The notes under the pieces are model-generated. The model was not told the origin of the DNA and searched no databases. It was given only the letters and a program-made list of their open reading frames with translations. This document shows positions 25,063 to 36,199 of a stretch of DNA of 64,000 nt, piece after piece (position 1 is the stretch's first letter; every line of letters starts with the position of its first letter). Made by a program: the position numbers and the translations under genes. The DNA is from Drosophila persimilis. Its lineage: Eukaryota > Arthropoda > Insecta > Diptera > Drosophilidae. Where the stretch lies: contig NW_020825288.1 of NCBI RefSeq assembly GCF_003286085.1, positions 19,096,001 to 19,160,000 of the forward strand, written 5' to 3'.

Positions 25063-25189
25063 AAATTTGGCTTGATAGTACTGCGGATATGCGGAGGTTA
25101 CGAAATAATTATTTTATTATCGACCGGGACAGATCCAAATGGTGCTTTAGTATTATATCTGCAAGCAAAGCGGATCAAACTGAAAAATC

Positions 25190-25430
25190 TTCTAGAGATT
25201 GTTCGGAAAATGCTTGAACAAACCAACTTCCAAACAGAGCTTCTGCATTTTTTAAGAAGTCCAAAGAGTAATGTTTATTGTACATTTATGGATTGTTTTA
25301 TTATAGCCAATAATATAGTATATTTAAAATTGTGAACATTTCACAATTCACACCAAAACGTAACTTTATGCTCTCAGCAGCGTTTTGACGGATGGAAGAT
25401 GGTGCCAGTGTGAATCGGGGTTTCACAGAT
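25190..25430 (+). repeat. Unclassified interspersed repeat, copy 3
   Basis: It shares AACCAACTTCCAAACAGAGC, the GTCCAAAGAGTAA block, the TTCACAATT block and the CAGTGTGAATCGGGGTTT end with copies at 9440 and 11480. It is of the same unknown family. Confidence 0.5.
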
Positions 25431-26068
25431 CAGTAAGCTGAAGACTCAAACGAAACCCAAACTCAAATTTTGGTTCTAGCGAGGAGCATTATAATAATAC
25501 ACACGCAAAATACCTGAGAATGTATGTGTACCCATTCATCCAAATATGCTGGAGGCACAACAGAGAACAGAAATCACAAAGAAAACGAAAAGTGCATCCA
25601 ATCTCATATTTTTGTCAAAACATATTTTGTGCGTACTAACCCATGCAAAGATGTTCTGCGATTGTTTAATGTTGACGCGGCGGTAGATGAACGCCAGATC
25701 CGAACCCCATGGGACGGGATATTCGGTGTTCGACGTGCGACATTATCGTTCTATGGCTGGCACATCTATAGACTGTATGGTTACAGCTTTAAGTGAATCC
25801 GTTGATAATAAAAAATTTGTTCGGCCATATTGGATCCGATATTTTAAGTTTTTAAAATCTTTATTCATATTCGTAATTAGCGACTCCTAAAACCCTTGAG
25901 TAACGAGTTTTAAGTGTGTCCGACATAATGGCTTTTTAGGTTGTTTAAAATTAAATCAGATCTCCATTCAAAACCAAAATTTTTTAGTAGTTTATATATT
26001 CATAGACATTCTCACTCATATACATTACCCATAAGGTATCAATCTGGTCTCATCTTGTCTATTAACAG

Positions 26069-26201
26069 CTGTTTAGCTTAAAAGTTTGTTGCTACAACTA
26101 TATCAACTGGCAAAACTTATACAAGGAAGATAAAACGATAAAAGCGGAAATAAAACTATTGCACATGCTTTATGATTGCCTTCTTGAAGAAAATAAGCCT
26201 G
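26069..26201 (+). other. Candidate upstream exon of the ApepP transcript
   Basis: A 133-base segment begins after an acceptor-like TTAACAG and ends in a strong donor CCTG|GTGAGT. It is open for 44 codons with protein-like content (contains NLYKEDKTIKAEIKLLHMLY). Splicing to the acceptor at 26395-26396 would extend the frame by a few codons to a TGA at 26408-26410, overlapping the ApepP ATG at 26410. It could be a 5' untranslated exon with an open frame, or the end of another protein on a shared transcript. I do not recognise the peptide. Confidence 0.35.
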
Positions 26202-26409
26202 GTGAGTAGAGCTCCAATATCAGATAACTAGAGAAGTGAACTGAACTAGTTCACTTGGAACATCCCTAATGGATTTACGAACAAATATATAAATATCTAT
26301 TGACATACATATGTTTGGACCTGTGTGTGCGATAGAGATTTACAACAGAGTTATCTTATCGTAATACGCAGAACTGTCGATAATTTTTTCATTTAGTTGA
26401 TTCTTGGTG

Positions 26410-29400
26410 ATGATGAAGGACACAACAATAATTTTGACAAAATTACGAGAGCTAATGCAACTAGTTCGAGTTCGAGACATCAGTTGCATTTCGGCTTATA
26501 TTGTTCCTTCCGATGACGCTCATCAGAGTGAATATCAATGTCAGCATGACGAAAGACGCGCATTTATATCCGGGTTCGACGGCTCAGCTGGAACAGCTGT
26601 TATCACACGTAATAGTGCTCTATTATGGACAGATGGTCGATATTATCAACAAGCTGAAAAACAACTCGACTCAAATTGGATACTGATGAAAGATGGTTTG
26701 ACAACAACTCCTTCATTAGGCGTATGGCTCGCCCAAAATCTTCCAAGAGGCAGTGCTGTTGGCGTGGATCCCCGTTTATTTTCTTTCCGGTTATGGAAAC
26801 CTATAGAAAACGAATTGAATTCATCAGGTTGGTAAACAGAAGTAGTAATATTTGTTATACCCGGTGCTCGAACACCGGTACTGATGACAGTGAATGTCCA
26901 GAAGGAAGTGTTTCCGACCCCATAAAGTATATACAACTTCAAACGCAAATTAAAGGGACTTATAATAAGGAAGGAATAATTCTACAAAGTGGAAGGAACA
27001 ACCGTATACAATTTCTAGTGACTCTAATAGGAATCGTGAAGTTTATGCGGCTTAACAGATCAGGGCTGTCTATGTCACCCGTGATCAAGTTGTGCACAAA
27101 AATCACACCAAGCATTTTCCTACGGTTAACTAAGGATGGGAGGTTTACTAATAGCAGTGCTTTATAAACCCAAGCACGCCCATGGCCTTATTTACCATGG
27201 TAGAAATGTGTTCTTTAAACTTTAGCTTAGCGTCTAATATAACACCAAGATCATCCACCAGGGTAAATATCTTAAGAGAACCACCGCAAAGGGTATAGGG
27301 TGCCAGCAAGGGGCTAGAACGATGAAATGTCATAACTTTGCATTTCGAGGCATTAAGGTGTTCGAGGTATTAAGGTGTATATTATTTCTAGAACACATTT
27401 TTCAGTTTAATAAAAATAACTACTATAAGTATGTATGTATCTACTATAAGTATGCGGGGACTTACTTATCAAGTATAAGATTACTTAACAATAAAGATTA
27501 ATCTCTCAGCACAATAGAGTGAACAATATTCTTAGTTAGTCCGTCTTTAGCCAACACATATAGTTAGCTACATATAGTTGTCCGTGGGAAAAGGATGGTG
27601 TTTGAAAATCTATGCCACATACAGACAGTGTCTGCCCTGTTACGGGATCTCGTTGTTTATTGTTTACACTATATCCGTCTTGTCCCTTCCAGAAAATTTG
27701 TGGATATTGGAGAGCGTCATATGAACTATCACTAATAAACTGAAGATCATTATTTCTTCTTCGAATCACGACTTGTCGCGTAGCTGTACGGTCGTTAACC
27801 AGCAACGTCGTCGACAACAGGTGCATTGAGTCTACGTATATTCTCTCCAGCTGGTGTTCTATCAGGATTGATGACACTTTATAGTTTAAGCATGTGTGAT
27901 TTGAATAATTTCAATAATTCATTGTGCTTTATTCACTTAACAGAGCGTCCAGCTCGCTTACAATACGCCTGGCAAAATATGAATTGAGATTATGATAGTT
28001 GCAACGTGCAACGTGATAGTACAACGTGCACTCGATTGGCGAGTGCACGGTCGGAGTCCTCAACAAATCTAATGTACTATAAAAATGTCCTAAACGGTTC
28101 CAACGATTTTAATGAAAATGTTAGCAAAAACAGCAAACAGCGATACCAAACGACATAAATTACATTAATCATAACCTCACATTCATATGAAAATATACTA
28201 AGTACCGGGCATAAAATAGGGCCGCGGCCCTTGCCGTGGCTCACAACGTACCCGCTCGATTTTTAATTTAAATTTTGTAATTTTATTTGTAGATTGTCAT
28301 TTGATCCCAATTGAAAATAATTTAATTGATGAAATCTGGGGAGAGAATCAGCCACCACAAACCTTTAATTCTATAAAAACTTTAAAATTGGAGTATGCCG
28401 GAGTCACAGTTGCGAAAAAATGGGATCTCGTTCGTGAAAAAATGCAGGAAAAAAAAGCGGATGCTCTAATTGTTAGTGCTCTTGATGAAATTGCTTGTAA
28501 GTTAAAATTGTATTTTAATTTAATCTATTCGATTAAAATTCCCATCTATAAAATATTAACAAAGCAATATCTTTATACAATACACAGGGTTCTTAAACAT
28601 GCGGGGCTCGGATATAGACTTTAATCCAGTTTTCTTTGCATATATGATTATAACAAGGGATCAGCTGTTAGCGTTCGTCGATTCTGAAAAATTGCCCACA
28701 GACTTTTCTAGCCATCAAACCGAAAACGAAGTACAAATAAAAGTTCTTCCCTATTCGTCAATAGGCCTGGAAATAAGTCGCATTGTAAGATTAAATCCAC
28801 TTAAAATATGTTAATTTAAACAAAAATAAATATTAGTGTATCTTCAGGTGTCGACTAAGGGTACAAAAATTTGGATTTCTCCCACAAGCTCCTACTATTT
28901 AACAGCGCTTATTCCAAAATCGCAACGTCTACAGGAGGTGAAAATTACAGACATATCTATATAACTATAAAACTTTTGCAGATAAGATTTATATTTTTTT
29001 ATTTCAAATTTACATAGGTTACACCAATTTGTTTATTAAAATCAATTAAAAATGATGTGGAGATTAAAGGATTTGTGAATAGCCACGTGCGGGATGGTAT
29101 TGCATTATGTCAATACTTTGCTTGGCTTGAAAACCAATTAGACCATGGTGAAAAAATCGATGAAATATCTGGAGCTGATAAGCTAGAGTCTTTCCGCCGG
29201 TAAGTTCTTTAGACAGTAAACTTTTTAAAATACTTAATTGGTGAAGAAGGAAAAGAATTTAGAATGCTCTAATCAACACAATGTTAACAGCGGCTTCTCG
29301 GACTAGGCTCTTGTGTACTAATTAGGAACCAATATTGATCTAATTCAACACGCCGCAAGTTATTGAAAGAAATCTCTAAAAATTAAAATATCTTGTGAAT

Positions 29401-32400
29401 AAACACAAATTTTTAAGATGTACAGTTAAAAGGCAATAGTTATTTGAAACTAAATACTTCAATAAGTTCCGACTGCTTAATTACACTATGCAACACTATA
29501 TTTACGCTTCAAACCAAACTGACTTACTGATAGATTTGGGCCTTAAAATTTTTTTAAGAATTAGGATTTTTGTTCATGGTGTGATTGGTATTTTTAAAAT
29601 GTTTTTTCAGAGATTGTGCTTCTTTTTAACATAACTTAAGGTTCTTACTTTTGGTGGTATTGAACTCAGCTTTTCAGAATTGCAAAGTTCTGTGTGGTCT
29701 GCTCTGTGGTCGGATTAACGTAGAGCACCTCCGGGGTGGTCTGGAGGCTGAAACACTCAATATAAACCGCTTCCTTAAAAAGATTAAGAGTTTTATACCA
29801 AGAGTTTAAACCATATTGTTCTCTTATAGGTACATAGACATATGTTTTTATGATATTAATATTATATTGTTGAAATATTTCGTGAATTTACGTATTATTT
29901 TTTTTTTTTCATTTAGAACACAGGATAAATATGTTGGCTTGAGCTTTCCGACAATTAGTTCATCAGGTCCCAATGGCTCTATTATTCATTATCATCCGAC
30001 GAGTGAAACAAAGAGAAATATAACCCTTAATGATATATACTTATGTGATTCAGGCGCTCAATACTTGTAAGTACCAATAATAAATAAAACAATGATTTAT
30101 TACCTGTCACAATAATTAATTTCGAAATTACACTACTCGAAATTAAATAGGACATAATCTGGAGTTATCTGAAACTGCCACGCCGAAGTAGTTTTCATTG
30201 CAAGGTTTCGGTTTCTTCTTTCCAAATTTTTTATAGCGTCGGTCGCAGCTGATTTCACTAAATAAATTAAAATTATTTTAAATATTTTTGGCGAGACGTG
30301 AAAGACTTAGTATACAATTTTAATAAATCAAATAAAGAAGTTCGTTCTCTTTCGTAGTGACCAGATGTGTTTTTGTTTTGCGCTTCCCATTTTTTCTTCA
30401 ATTTTGTTTAACAAAACAAAAACTCTTTAATTAAACATTAAATCATTAATCTATTTTTAACCGCGAGTGAAAGCTTTTTAAATGTGAAAAAATAGAATTT
30501 AAATATTTAATCGCGCGTCGGCTTATCGTGTGTTTTGTTGCACTTAGCCTTCTTGTCGTAGCTAAATAACTGTTTTTTCTTTCTCGCTCACGAAACTTTC
30601 TGTGCAGCAGTGCCGTCTTATTAGCTTTTGATGCAACCGCTCTCCTCTCAGTTTTTACTGACTTTGCTTTAAGAATTTCTCTGGCTGTGGCTGTAACACT
30701 ATGCAACCAAACCCAAACCGATAGATTTGGGGCTTTAAAAATGTTTAGTGATCAAATTTTGGTTCTTGGTGTCGTTTTCTTTCAATTTTTTTAAGTCTTA
30801 TTTTTTTTTACTGGTTTTTAGGGTTGCCCTTTTTTTGTTTTTACCAAAATTAAAGAATAATACAACTGAATGCATTAAAATTTTACAAAAAAGTTTTAAA
30901 CATTTTTGGAAGTACAAAATTGTGTTATTTAAAAAAAAAAAAAAAAGCCGTTGTATTTCGAATAACAGAATTTAAAGGAGAATTAAACGCCGCCCAATTA
31001 ATAAACATATCAAAGAACAAAAAGAAAGCACAATATATTACATTTTATTAACTTTTCCTGAGTTTTAAAGTAAAAATATAACAAAAAAAATACACCATAA
31101 AACTTTCAATGTTTTTCCGTTAAAGACAAATATTTTTGTAAACGTCGTTAATAAAAGGCACACGATTTTTTTTTATTTTAAAAATCTAAAATTTTGTTCA
31201 ATATGTTCAGTTAAAAAAAGAATATTTTCCCGGGTTTCTTCCACCCGTCAAAGAAACTAACTTCTTCACTTGTAGGTCTCACGCAGTAAGCTCAGCGACC
31301 CTGTGCCGCATTTTCATCCAACGTTATGGTGTTTACCGAGATCTGGTTAAAACCAGACATTCTTAGTCTGAAGTTTTGGCAGTTCGGTACACCAACTTTT
31401 AGAAATGATTCTCATTGCAGTGGACTTAAAGTTCACGTCGTAACATTTCACAGTCTAGGTTTTTTTAATTAAATTTCAAAGTTTTTGCTGTTCAGAGACG
31501 AAGGATAGACAAAAACAGGCATGAAGTAACCCGTACGGTTGTACCATTATTGATATTATTCAACCATTTTGATTTACTTAATTATTTTTTAAATCAATAT
31601 AAATTATTTTATTCTAATTTTTTCATTTACAAATTATTGTAGGGATGGTACAACGGATGTGACAAGAACTTTTCATTTTGGCATACCAACTGAGTTTCAA
31701 AAAGAAGTATATACCCGTGTCCTCAAAGGCCAATTAACGTTTGGGTCTACAATTTTTCCAGCAAAAGTTAAGGTACACCCATATACAAATATAATCGGTA
31801 AAGTTAAGAGTTTCAACCTAGTCGTGCCGCTCAGAAAATGGTGCTACATATATACATATATGCCGCGGCTCTACTTTTATACCCGGTACTCAGTCAGTAT
31901 ACAACCAATTTTTGTAAATTTTGTTACCTGTACATTATATTCAATCCGAATTTGTATTGGAACCCAAGACTGCCGCAGTTTTTTGGTTCGAAAAGGGACG
32001 AGTTGATTTATTGATTAATGAAAGAATGGGGAAATCCATTCCAGGACGCGATCTCAATTTTGCTCGCAGCTGTCATACGAAAAACATATGGGCATTTCCG
32101 CGGTCACTCACACGACTTTCGGAAGCAAAATAAAACTTTAAATGTTAAATAAATCAAACAAAATTAAATTTTGTGAACTTCACCACTAATAATTTGTTGT
32201 AGTATTTTGAGAGTACTATCCATGGTAAAAATAATTGAGAGCCTCCGGTTTTTTTCTTTTGAGGTAAAAGCCACAAAAGAGCGGTCACTCACGCGACTTC
32301 AAATAGAAATGGCTTTAGACATCAATGCTAATAATCGGCAAACTCTGCGAATTGTGTGCAAATTTTGAACTTGAATTATTTTTGACATAAATACGAAATA

Positions 32401-35400
32401 TGAAGCTTTATTAGTAGTTATATGAATTTTCAAAATTTGGCCTGCCCTTTTTTTGCGAAGGATTCTTCTGGGTCACTCACGCGACATTTTTTCCAATGCA
32501 GTTTTGTGTGCAATTATATATATAATAATAGTCATTACATTAATATTTAAGCTAAGAAGAAGAAGAAGAAGAAGAAAAAAACGATATCCACGAGCTGCAA
32601 ACGACTAAAAAATACTCGATGTTACAGAAGAAAAAAAATTTATTTATTTTAAATTCGTTTTTGCTTAACATAATATAACATTTTTGAGAATAAGCGGTGC
32701 GTTTTTTTTTTTTGTTTTCATTGAAAGAAGCTAACAATAACTAGGCAAAAATAATTTTTTTTTAAGGGATTGCACTTACGGTCACTCACACGACAAACTT
32801 TCGCAATGAATAAAAAAACCACTATTGGAAAAAATCGTTATTTAATTTTGTTTTACTGAATGTTGAACCAACTTCATTCAAGATAGGTGTGTTCCCAACT
32901 TATTTTGACACCATTTGCTCTTCCAAATTTTGGCCAGATCATTTGGTGGTTCAAAGCTAAGAAGAAGAATAGGCCCCCATAACTCTTACAAATCATCCCA
33001 ATGTGCCATCCTCAACTTCCCGTTTTGTTTCCACCTTTCCAAAAAACTTCTCTTAGTAACCTATCAGAATGTTAGAGGCTTACGTAGTAAGCTCAGTTTT
33101 AATTTTAATTTAATTTTTTATTTTAATACTCTAAATCAGGAAAAAAATTCAATCCGATCAATATTATAGCTGCTATAGAAACCATTGGCCAAATATCGGC
33201 CAAAGTCGGCACTTCTAAACGATGTCGAATGGGGCTGAAACTTTATATTTTTTGTACTTTTTTTGTACTTTACACGCGACAAAAAAATTCGGTTGTAAAG
33301 CTGTAGATGCCGTGTGAAAATTTTTTCACAGTAAGAAGTTAGAAGAATGATCTACTCAACCAAGCGTACAACCTAATTTTTGACTCGTGTAAACTACATT
33401 TAACATTAACTTTAATATATTTTTTTAAATTTAATAATTATATTTATAAATTTTTCAGGGGCAAGTTCTTGATACCCTTGCTAGGAAAGCTCTTTGGGAT
33501 ATTGGCTTAGACTATAGTCATGGCACTGGTCACGGCGTGGGGCACTTCTTGAATGTACATGAAGGTCCTATAGGCGTTGGGATACGTCATATGCCTGATG
33601 ATCCCGGTCTTCAAGAAAATATGTTTATTTCGAATGGTAAGTGGTTACGACTTAGTGGACTGTATTATTGTTTATTCTTTACAGTTTATAGTTAAACTAT
33701 GATAAGTTTAACTGTATAAAAAGAAAAATTTACATATCAACTAGAATTTTCGAATAACTCCACGAGAAGAGCTCGAGCAAAAGAAAACTGGAAGATTCCG
33801 CGAATTACTGGTCCCAGTGCAAAAACGGAAGGCACCGTGTATGCGTGGGCGTGTGCGAGAAGCGGGCTTGGCTATGATTGCGAGAGCGATCCAGTTAGGT
33901 TTTGGACATAAGTAATAACAACACAACTATGCGCATAAAACTAGGTGCTTAAGCGGGAAAATACAATGATGAGCATATGAATAGAGAAAGATATATTATG
34001 AATGAAATTAAACTAAAGAAAACTCAAGTAACCTAATTTCTCAACATACCAGCCCCCCTGAACGACAAGAGAATCACAGCAATTTTCGTGATGGGCCACT
34101 TGTACAATCCCCGAGCAGTTTTTACATTAACCACTCGAACCCTAACGCTTTGGCTAGGATAAACTTTGGTGATTCGTCCTAGCAGCCACTTGCTAGCCGG
34201 TTGATTCGGCTCCTTCAGCACCAAAAGCGTATCTACTGTAAGGTTGTTGCATTGCAAACCATTTCCTGCATTGCAAAGAAGCAAGGTAGCCTTAACGTTT
34301 CCAGAAGCCTTGAAGTTATCTTCAATGCTGCAGTCTGTTGATATTGAAACGCGGCTCTGGCACCGACATGTGAGGTTGACACACAAAAATAAGCAAAACC
34401 AAGCTTTGCCAAACTTTGGTGCCCGACCTTCTGATGTCTTGATGGTAAGATCAGCCATGAGTTGTGGGATAGTACTTTTGCGCTGGGTGAAAAAAATCTT
34501 GCACTACAATACAATTTTCCGGACTATGTTTCGGGCGCCAAAAATTCAAGTTTGAAACATAAATTCCACTCCAGCGTAACCTACAGTAAAAAATCTGTTT
34601 TTTAACGCGAGTGTATGCCTATTGTTTTCATAAAAACTTAATTATACCCGATACTCAAAATGAGTATTGGGGTATATTAGATTTTTGGTAAAAGTGGATG
34701 TGTGTAACGTCCAGAAGGAATCGTTTCCGACCCCATAAAGTATATATATTCTTGATCAGCATCAATAGCCGAGTCGATTGAGCCATGTCTGTCTGTCCGT
34801 CCCTATCAGAGCCTAGTGGTCAAAGACTATAAGAGCTAGAGCACTGACATTTTATATCCGGACTTCTGTGATATGTCACTGTTACAAGTATATTTAAAAA
34901 CTTTGTACCGCCCCCTTCCTCGCCCACAAAGATCGAAAATCTGTGGCATCCACAATTTCAAAGATACAATCGTAGAGGATGACTATATGTTCTAGAGTGC
35001 AAAATCTGAACCAGATCGTATAATTATTACAGCCAGAATCAAGAAAACAATTTTATTCTTTTTCGCTCTGTATCTCTCCAACACACAGGTTTCGTGGTCG
35101 GCTTTGCCGATTGCAAAATGTGAGCTCAAGGATCTTTGAACCTATAAGAGCTAGAGCAACCAAATTTGGTATCCACACTCCTGTGATATTGGACCTTGAC
35201 CATTTCGTGTCAAAATTTTGCCCCACCGGCTCCACAATGGACAAAAATCAGTTGCATTTACAATATTGCAGATTCGAGAAAACTAAAAACGCACCATCAT
35301 AGAGAATGCCCAGATCTATCCGGTTGCTGAACCTGGATCAGATCGGTGGATATATTTTTTTCTCCCACGTAAAAATGATAAGCAGACACTAATTTTTCAC

Positions 35401-35887
35401 GTAGGCAGACCAGTGAGACAATCGTCGCGAGTTAATCGATTTCTCTGAATATGTTTAATTTGGGTCTTGTAGCTTTATAAAGTCGAAAATATAACAAAAA
35501 AACATTTTTTTTTTTTTTTTTTTTTTCAGAGCCAGGGTTCTATAAGGATGGGGAATTTGGAATACGCATTGAAGACATTGTGCAAATTGTTCCAGCACAA
35601 TCAACCTATAATTTTTCAGACCGTGGAGCCCTAACTTTTAAAACCATTACTATGTGCCCAAAACAAACTAAAATGATTATTAAAGAACTCTTAACTGATC
35701 TTGAGGTAAGGTTCCAAAATCAATGTTTTCGTTTTTTTTTTAAATATGCTGCTAATGGTTTTTTTTTTAGATCCATTTGATAAACAGATATCATCAACAA
35801 GTTTGGGATAACCTTTCGCCGATATTGTCCCAACAAGGCGACTCTTTTACTTTATCTTGGCTAAAAAAAGAAACGCAGCCAATTTAA
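26410..35887 (+). CDS. ApepP: Xaa-Pro aminopeptidase 1 (cytosolic aminopeptidase P)
   Basis: Ten exons: 26410-26827, 28293-28496, 28588-28784, 28848-28937, 29018-29199, 29917-30066, 31643-31772, 33459-33636, 35530-35705 and 35771-35887. The sum is 1842 bases, or 613 residues, the usual family length. The enzyme removes N-terminal residues preceding proline and uses two metal ions. The N-terminal creatinase-like domain includes [15 protein letters not shown] and the [16 protein letters not shown] motif. The pita-bread catalytic domain keeps all expected metal ligands: D408 (CDSGAQYL), D419 ([12 protein letters not shown]), H482 (HGTGHGVGH), E517 (NEPGFYKDG) and E531 (FGIRIEDIV). There is no signal peptide, which fits the cytosolic form. 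A polyadenylation signal is at 35940. The introns hold transposon pieces: 1.5 kb in intron 1, 1.6 kb in intron 6, 1.7 kb in intron 7 and 1.9 kb in intron 8. The first donor (GTTGGT) is weak; a better GTAAAC three bases on would create a stop. Confidence 0.95.
26854..26935 (+). mobile_element. Helitron-like 5' fragment in ApepP intron 1
   Basis: A diverged TTATACCCGGTGCTCGAACA terminus is followed by GTCCAGAAGGAAGTGTTTCC and CGACCCCATAAAGTATATA. It is then interrupted by LINE sequence. It starts only 26 bases after the exon 1 donor. Confidence 0.65.
26936..27370 (-). mobile_element. Jockey-like LINE fragment in ApepP intron 1
   Basis: Minus-strand 27333-27148 encodes a late RT segment ([20 protein letters not shown] and [11 protein letters not shown]), the 'thumb' region of jockey-clade RTs. 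Sequence at 26936-27150 matches the 6.1-6.3 kb copy. The same segment is present at 51604-51825 and 54440-54540. Confidence 0.75.
27536..27910 (-). mobile_element. Internally deleted autonomous Helitron (helicase-like N and C parts joined)
   Basis: The minus-strand frame first shows [10 protein letters not shown] in one frame (about 27815-27780). It then shows [32 protein letters not shown] and KQRDPVTGQ, typical of the Helitron Rep/helicase N-terminal region. Directly joined is [20 protein letters not shown], which belongs near the C terminus of the PIF1-like helicase. Most of the Rep catalytic and helicase domains are therefore deleted. Helitron transposases are usually over 1000 residues; this frame is 113. 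It lies in ApepP intron 1. Confidence 0.75.
27911..28290. other. ApepP intron 1 remainder with a 10-bp hairpin
   Basis: There is no coding signal. A perfect 10-bp stem (CGTGCACTCG/CGAGTGCACG) with a five-base loop lies at 28025-28049. It could be a terminal hairpin of the adjacent Helitron remnant; the orientation relative to the coding frame leaves this open. Confidence 0.4.
29200..29916. other. ApepP intron 5, no feature resolved
   Basis: This is an AT-rich intron ending in a T-run and ATTTAG acceptor. A block near 29515-29545 (GATAGATTTGGGCCTTAAAA) resembles one near 30718-30745 in the next intron, which suggests a shared repeat. Confidence 0.4.
31255..31440 (+). mobile_element. LINE endonuclease fragment in ApepP intron 6
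   Basis: One plus frame reads [19 protein letters not shown], matching the 'xVIxLTETWLKPxI' block of jockey-clade endonucleases, with stops on either side. The rest of intron 6 (30067-31642) is AT-rich. It includes the piece at 30345-30400 that is shared inverted with 11095-11160. Confidence 0.5.
32102..32795 (+). repeat. Dispersed GGTCACTCACRCGAC motif, four copies in ApepP intron 7
   Basis: The 15-base motif GGTCACTCACRCGAC occurs at 32102, 32283, 32471 and 32780, all on the same strand. The first spacings are 181 and 188, then 309. The sequence between copies is only loosely alike, so this looks like a decayed tandem repeat with a period near 185 bp. Confidence 0.6.
33035..33120 (+). mobile_element. 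LINE endonuclease N-terminus fragment in ApepP intron 7
   Basis: The plus frame reads [17 protein letters not shown], the start of jockey-like endonucleases ('xxYxNVRGLRTK'). It lasts less than 30 codons before running into AT-rich sequence. Confidence 0.55.
34033..34560 (-). mobile_element. BEL/Pao integrase C-terminal fragment in ApepP intron 8
   Basis: Minus-strand 34260-34033 reads [20 protein letters not shown] and later [10 protein letters not shown], the C-terminal region of BEL/Pao integrases. It ends in RGAGMLRN just before a stop, as in this superfamily. Upstream the frame is unrelated or scrambled. Confidence 0.75.
34643..35355 (+). mobile_element. Helitron-like element in ApepP intron 8, 3' truncated
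   Basis: It has a good 5' terminus (TATACCCGATACTCAAAATG), CGACCCCATAAAGTATATAT and GATCAGCATCAATAGCC. Two internal 'CAAATTTGGTATCCACACTC' style modules follow. The terminal hairpin and CTAG end are missing after about 35355. Confidence 0.8.
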
Positions 35888-36199
35888 TATTATTTTATAT
35901 ATTTACATATATTTACCTCACTTCTTATCCGAGCTATATAATAAAAAGCTTTTTTATACTTCATTTTCTTATTGAATCTTATTTTCTTAGGGACGAGTAA
36001 TAAGTTTTCACTTCTTAATCGAATCCTATTTGATTGAGGTGACAAACGTTCTTAAAATTAACAACAACAGCAAGAACAGCAGCAGCATAACAGTCAAGCC
36101 AATCAACGCCTTGAAAAGCTTGAAAAATAGTTTCTGAATTGGCCAACACGATTAACTAATGGGATGGATCTAATCTTCAGTCCCAGAACAATGTTTCAG

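Noticed and set aside
25524..25890. Overlapping plus-strand frames between the gypsy element and ApepP
   Set aside because: Two frames overlap with no domain; they are probably repeat-derived or random.
32552..32737. 61-codon frame ending in a serine run
   Set aside because: It arises from a GAA-repeat tract read in antisense within an AT-rich intron.
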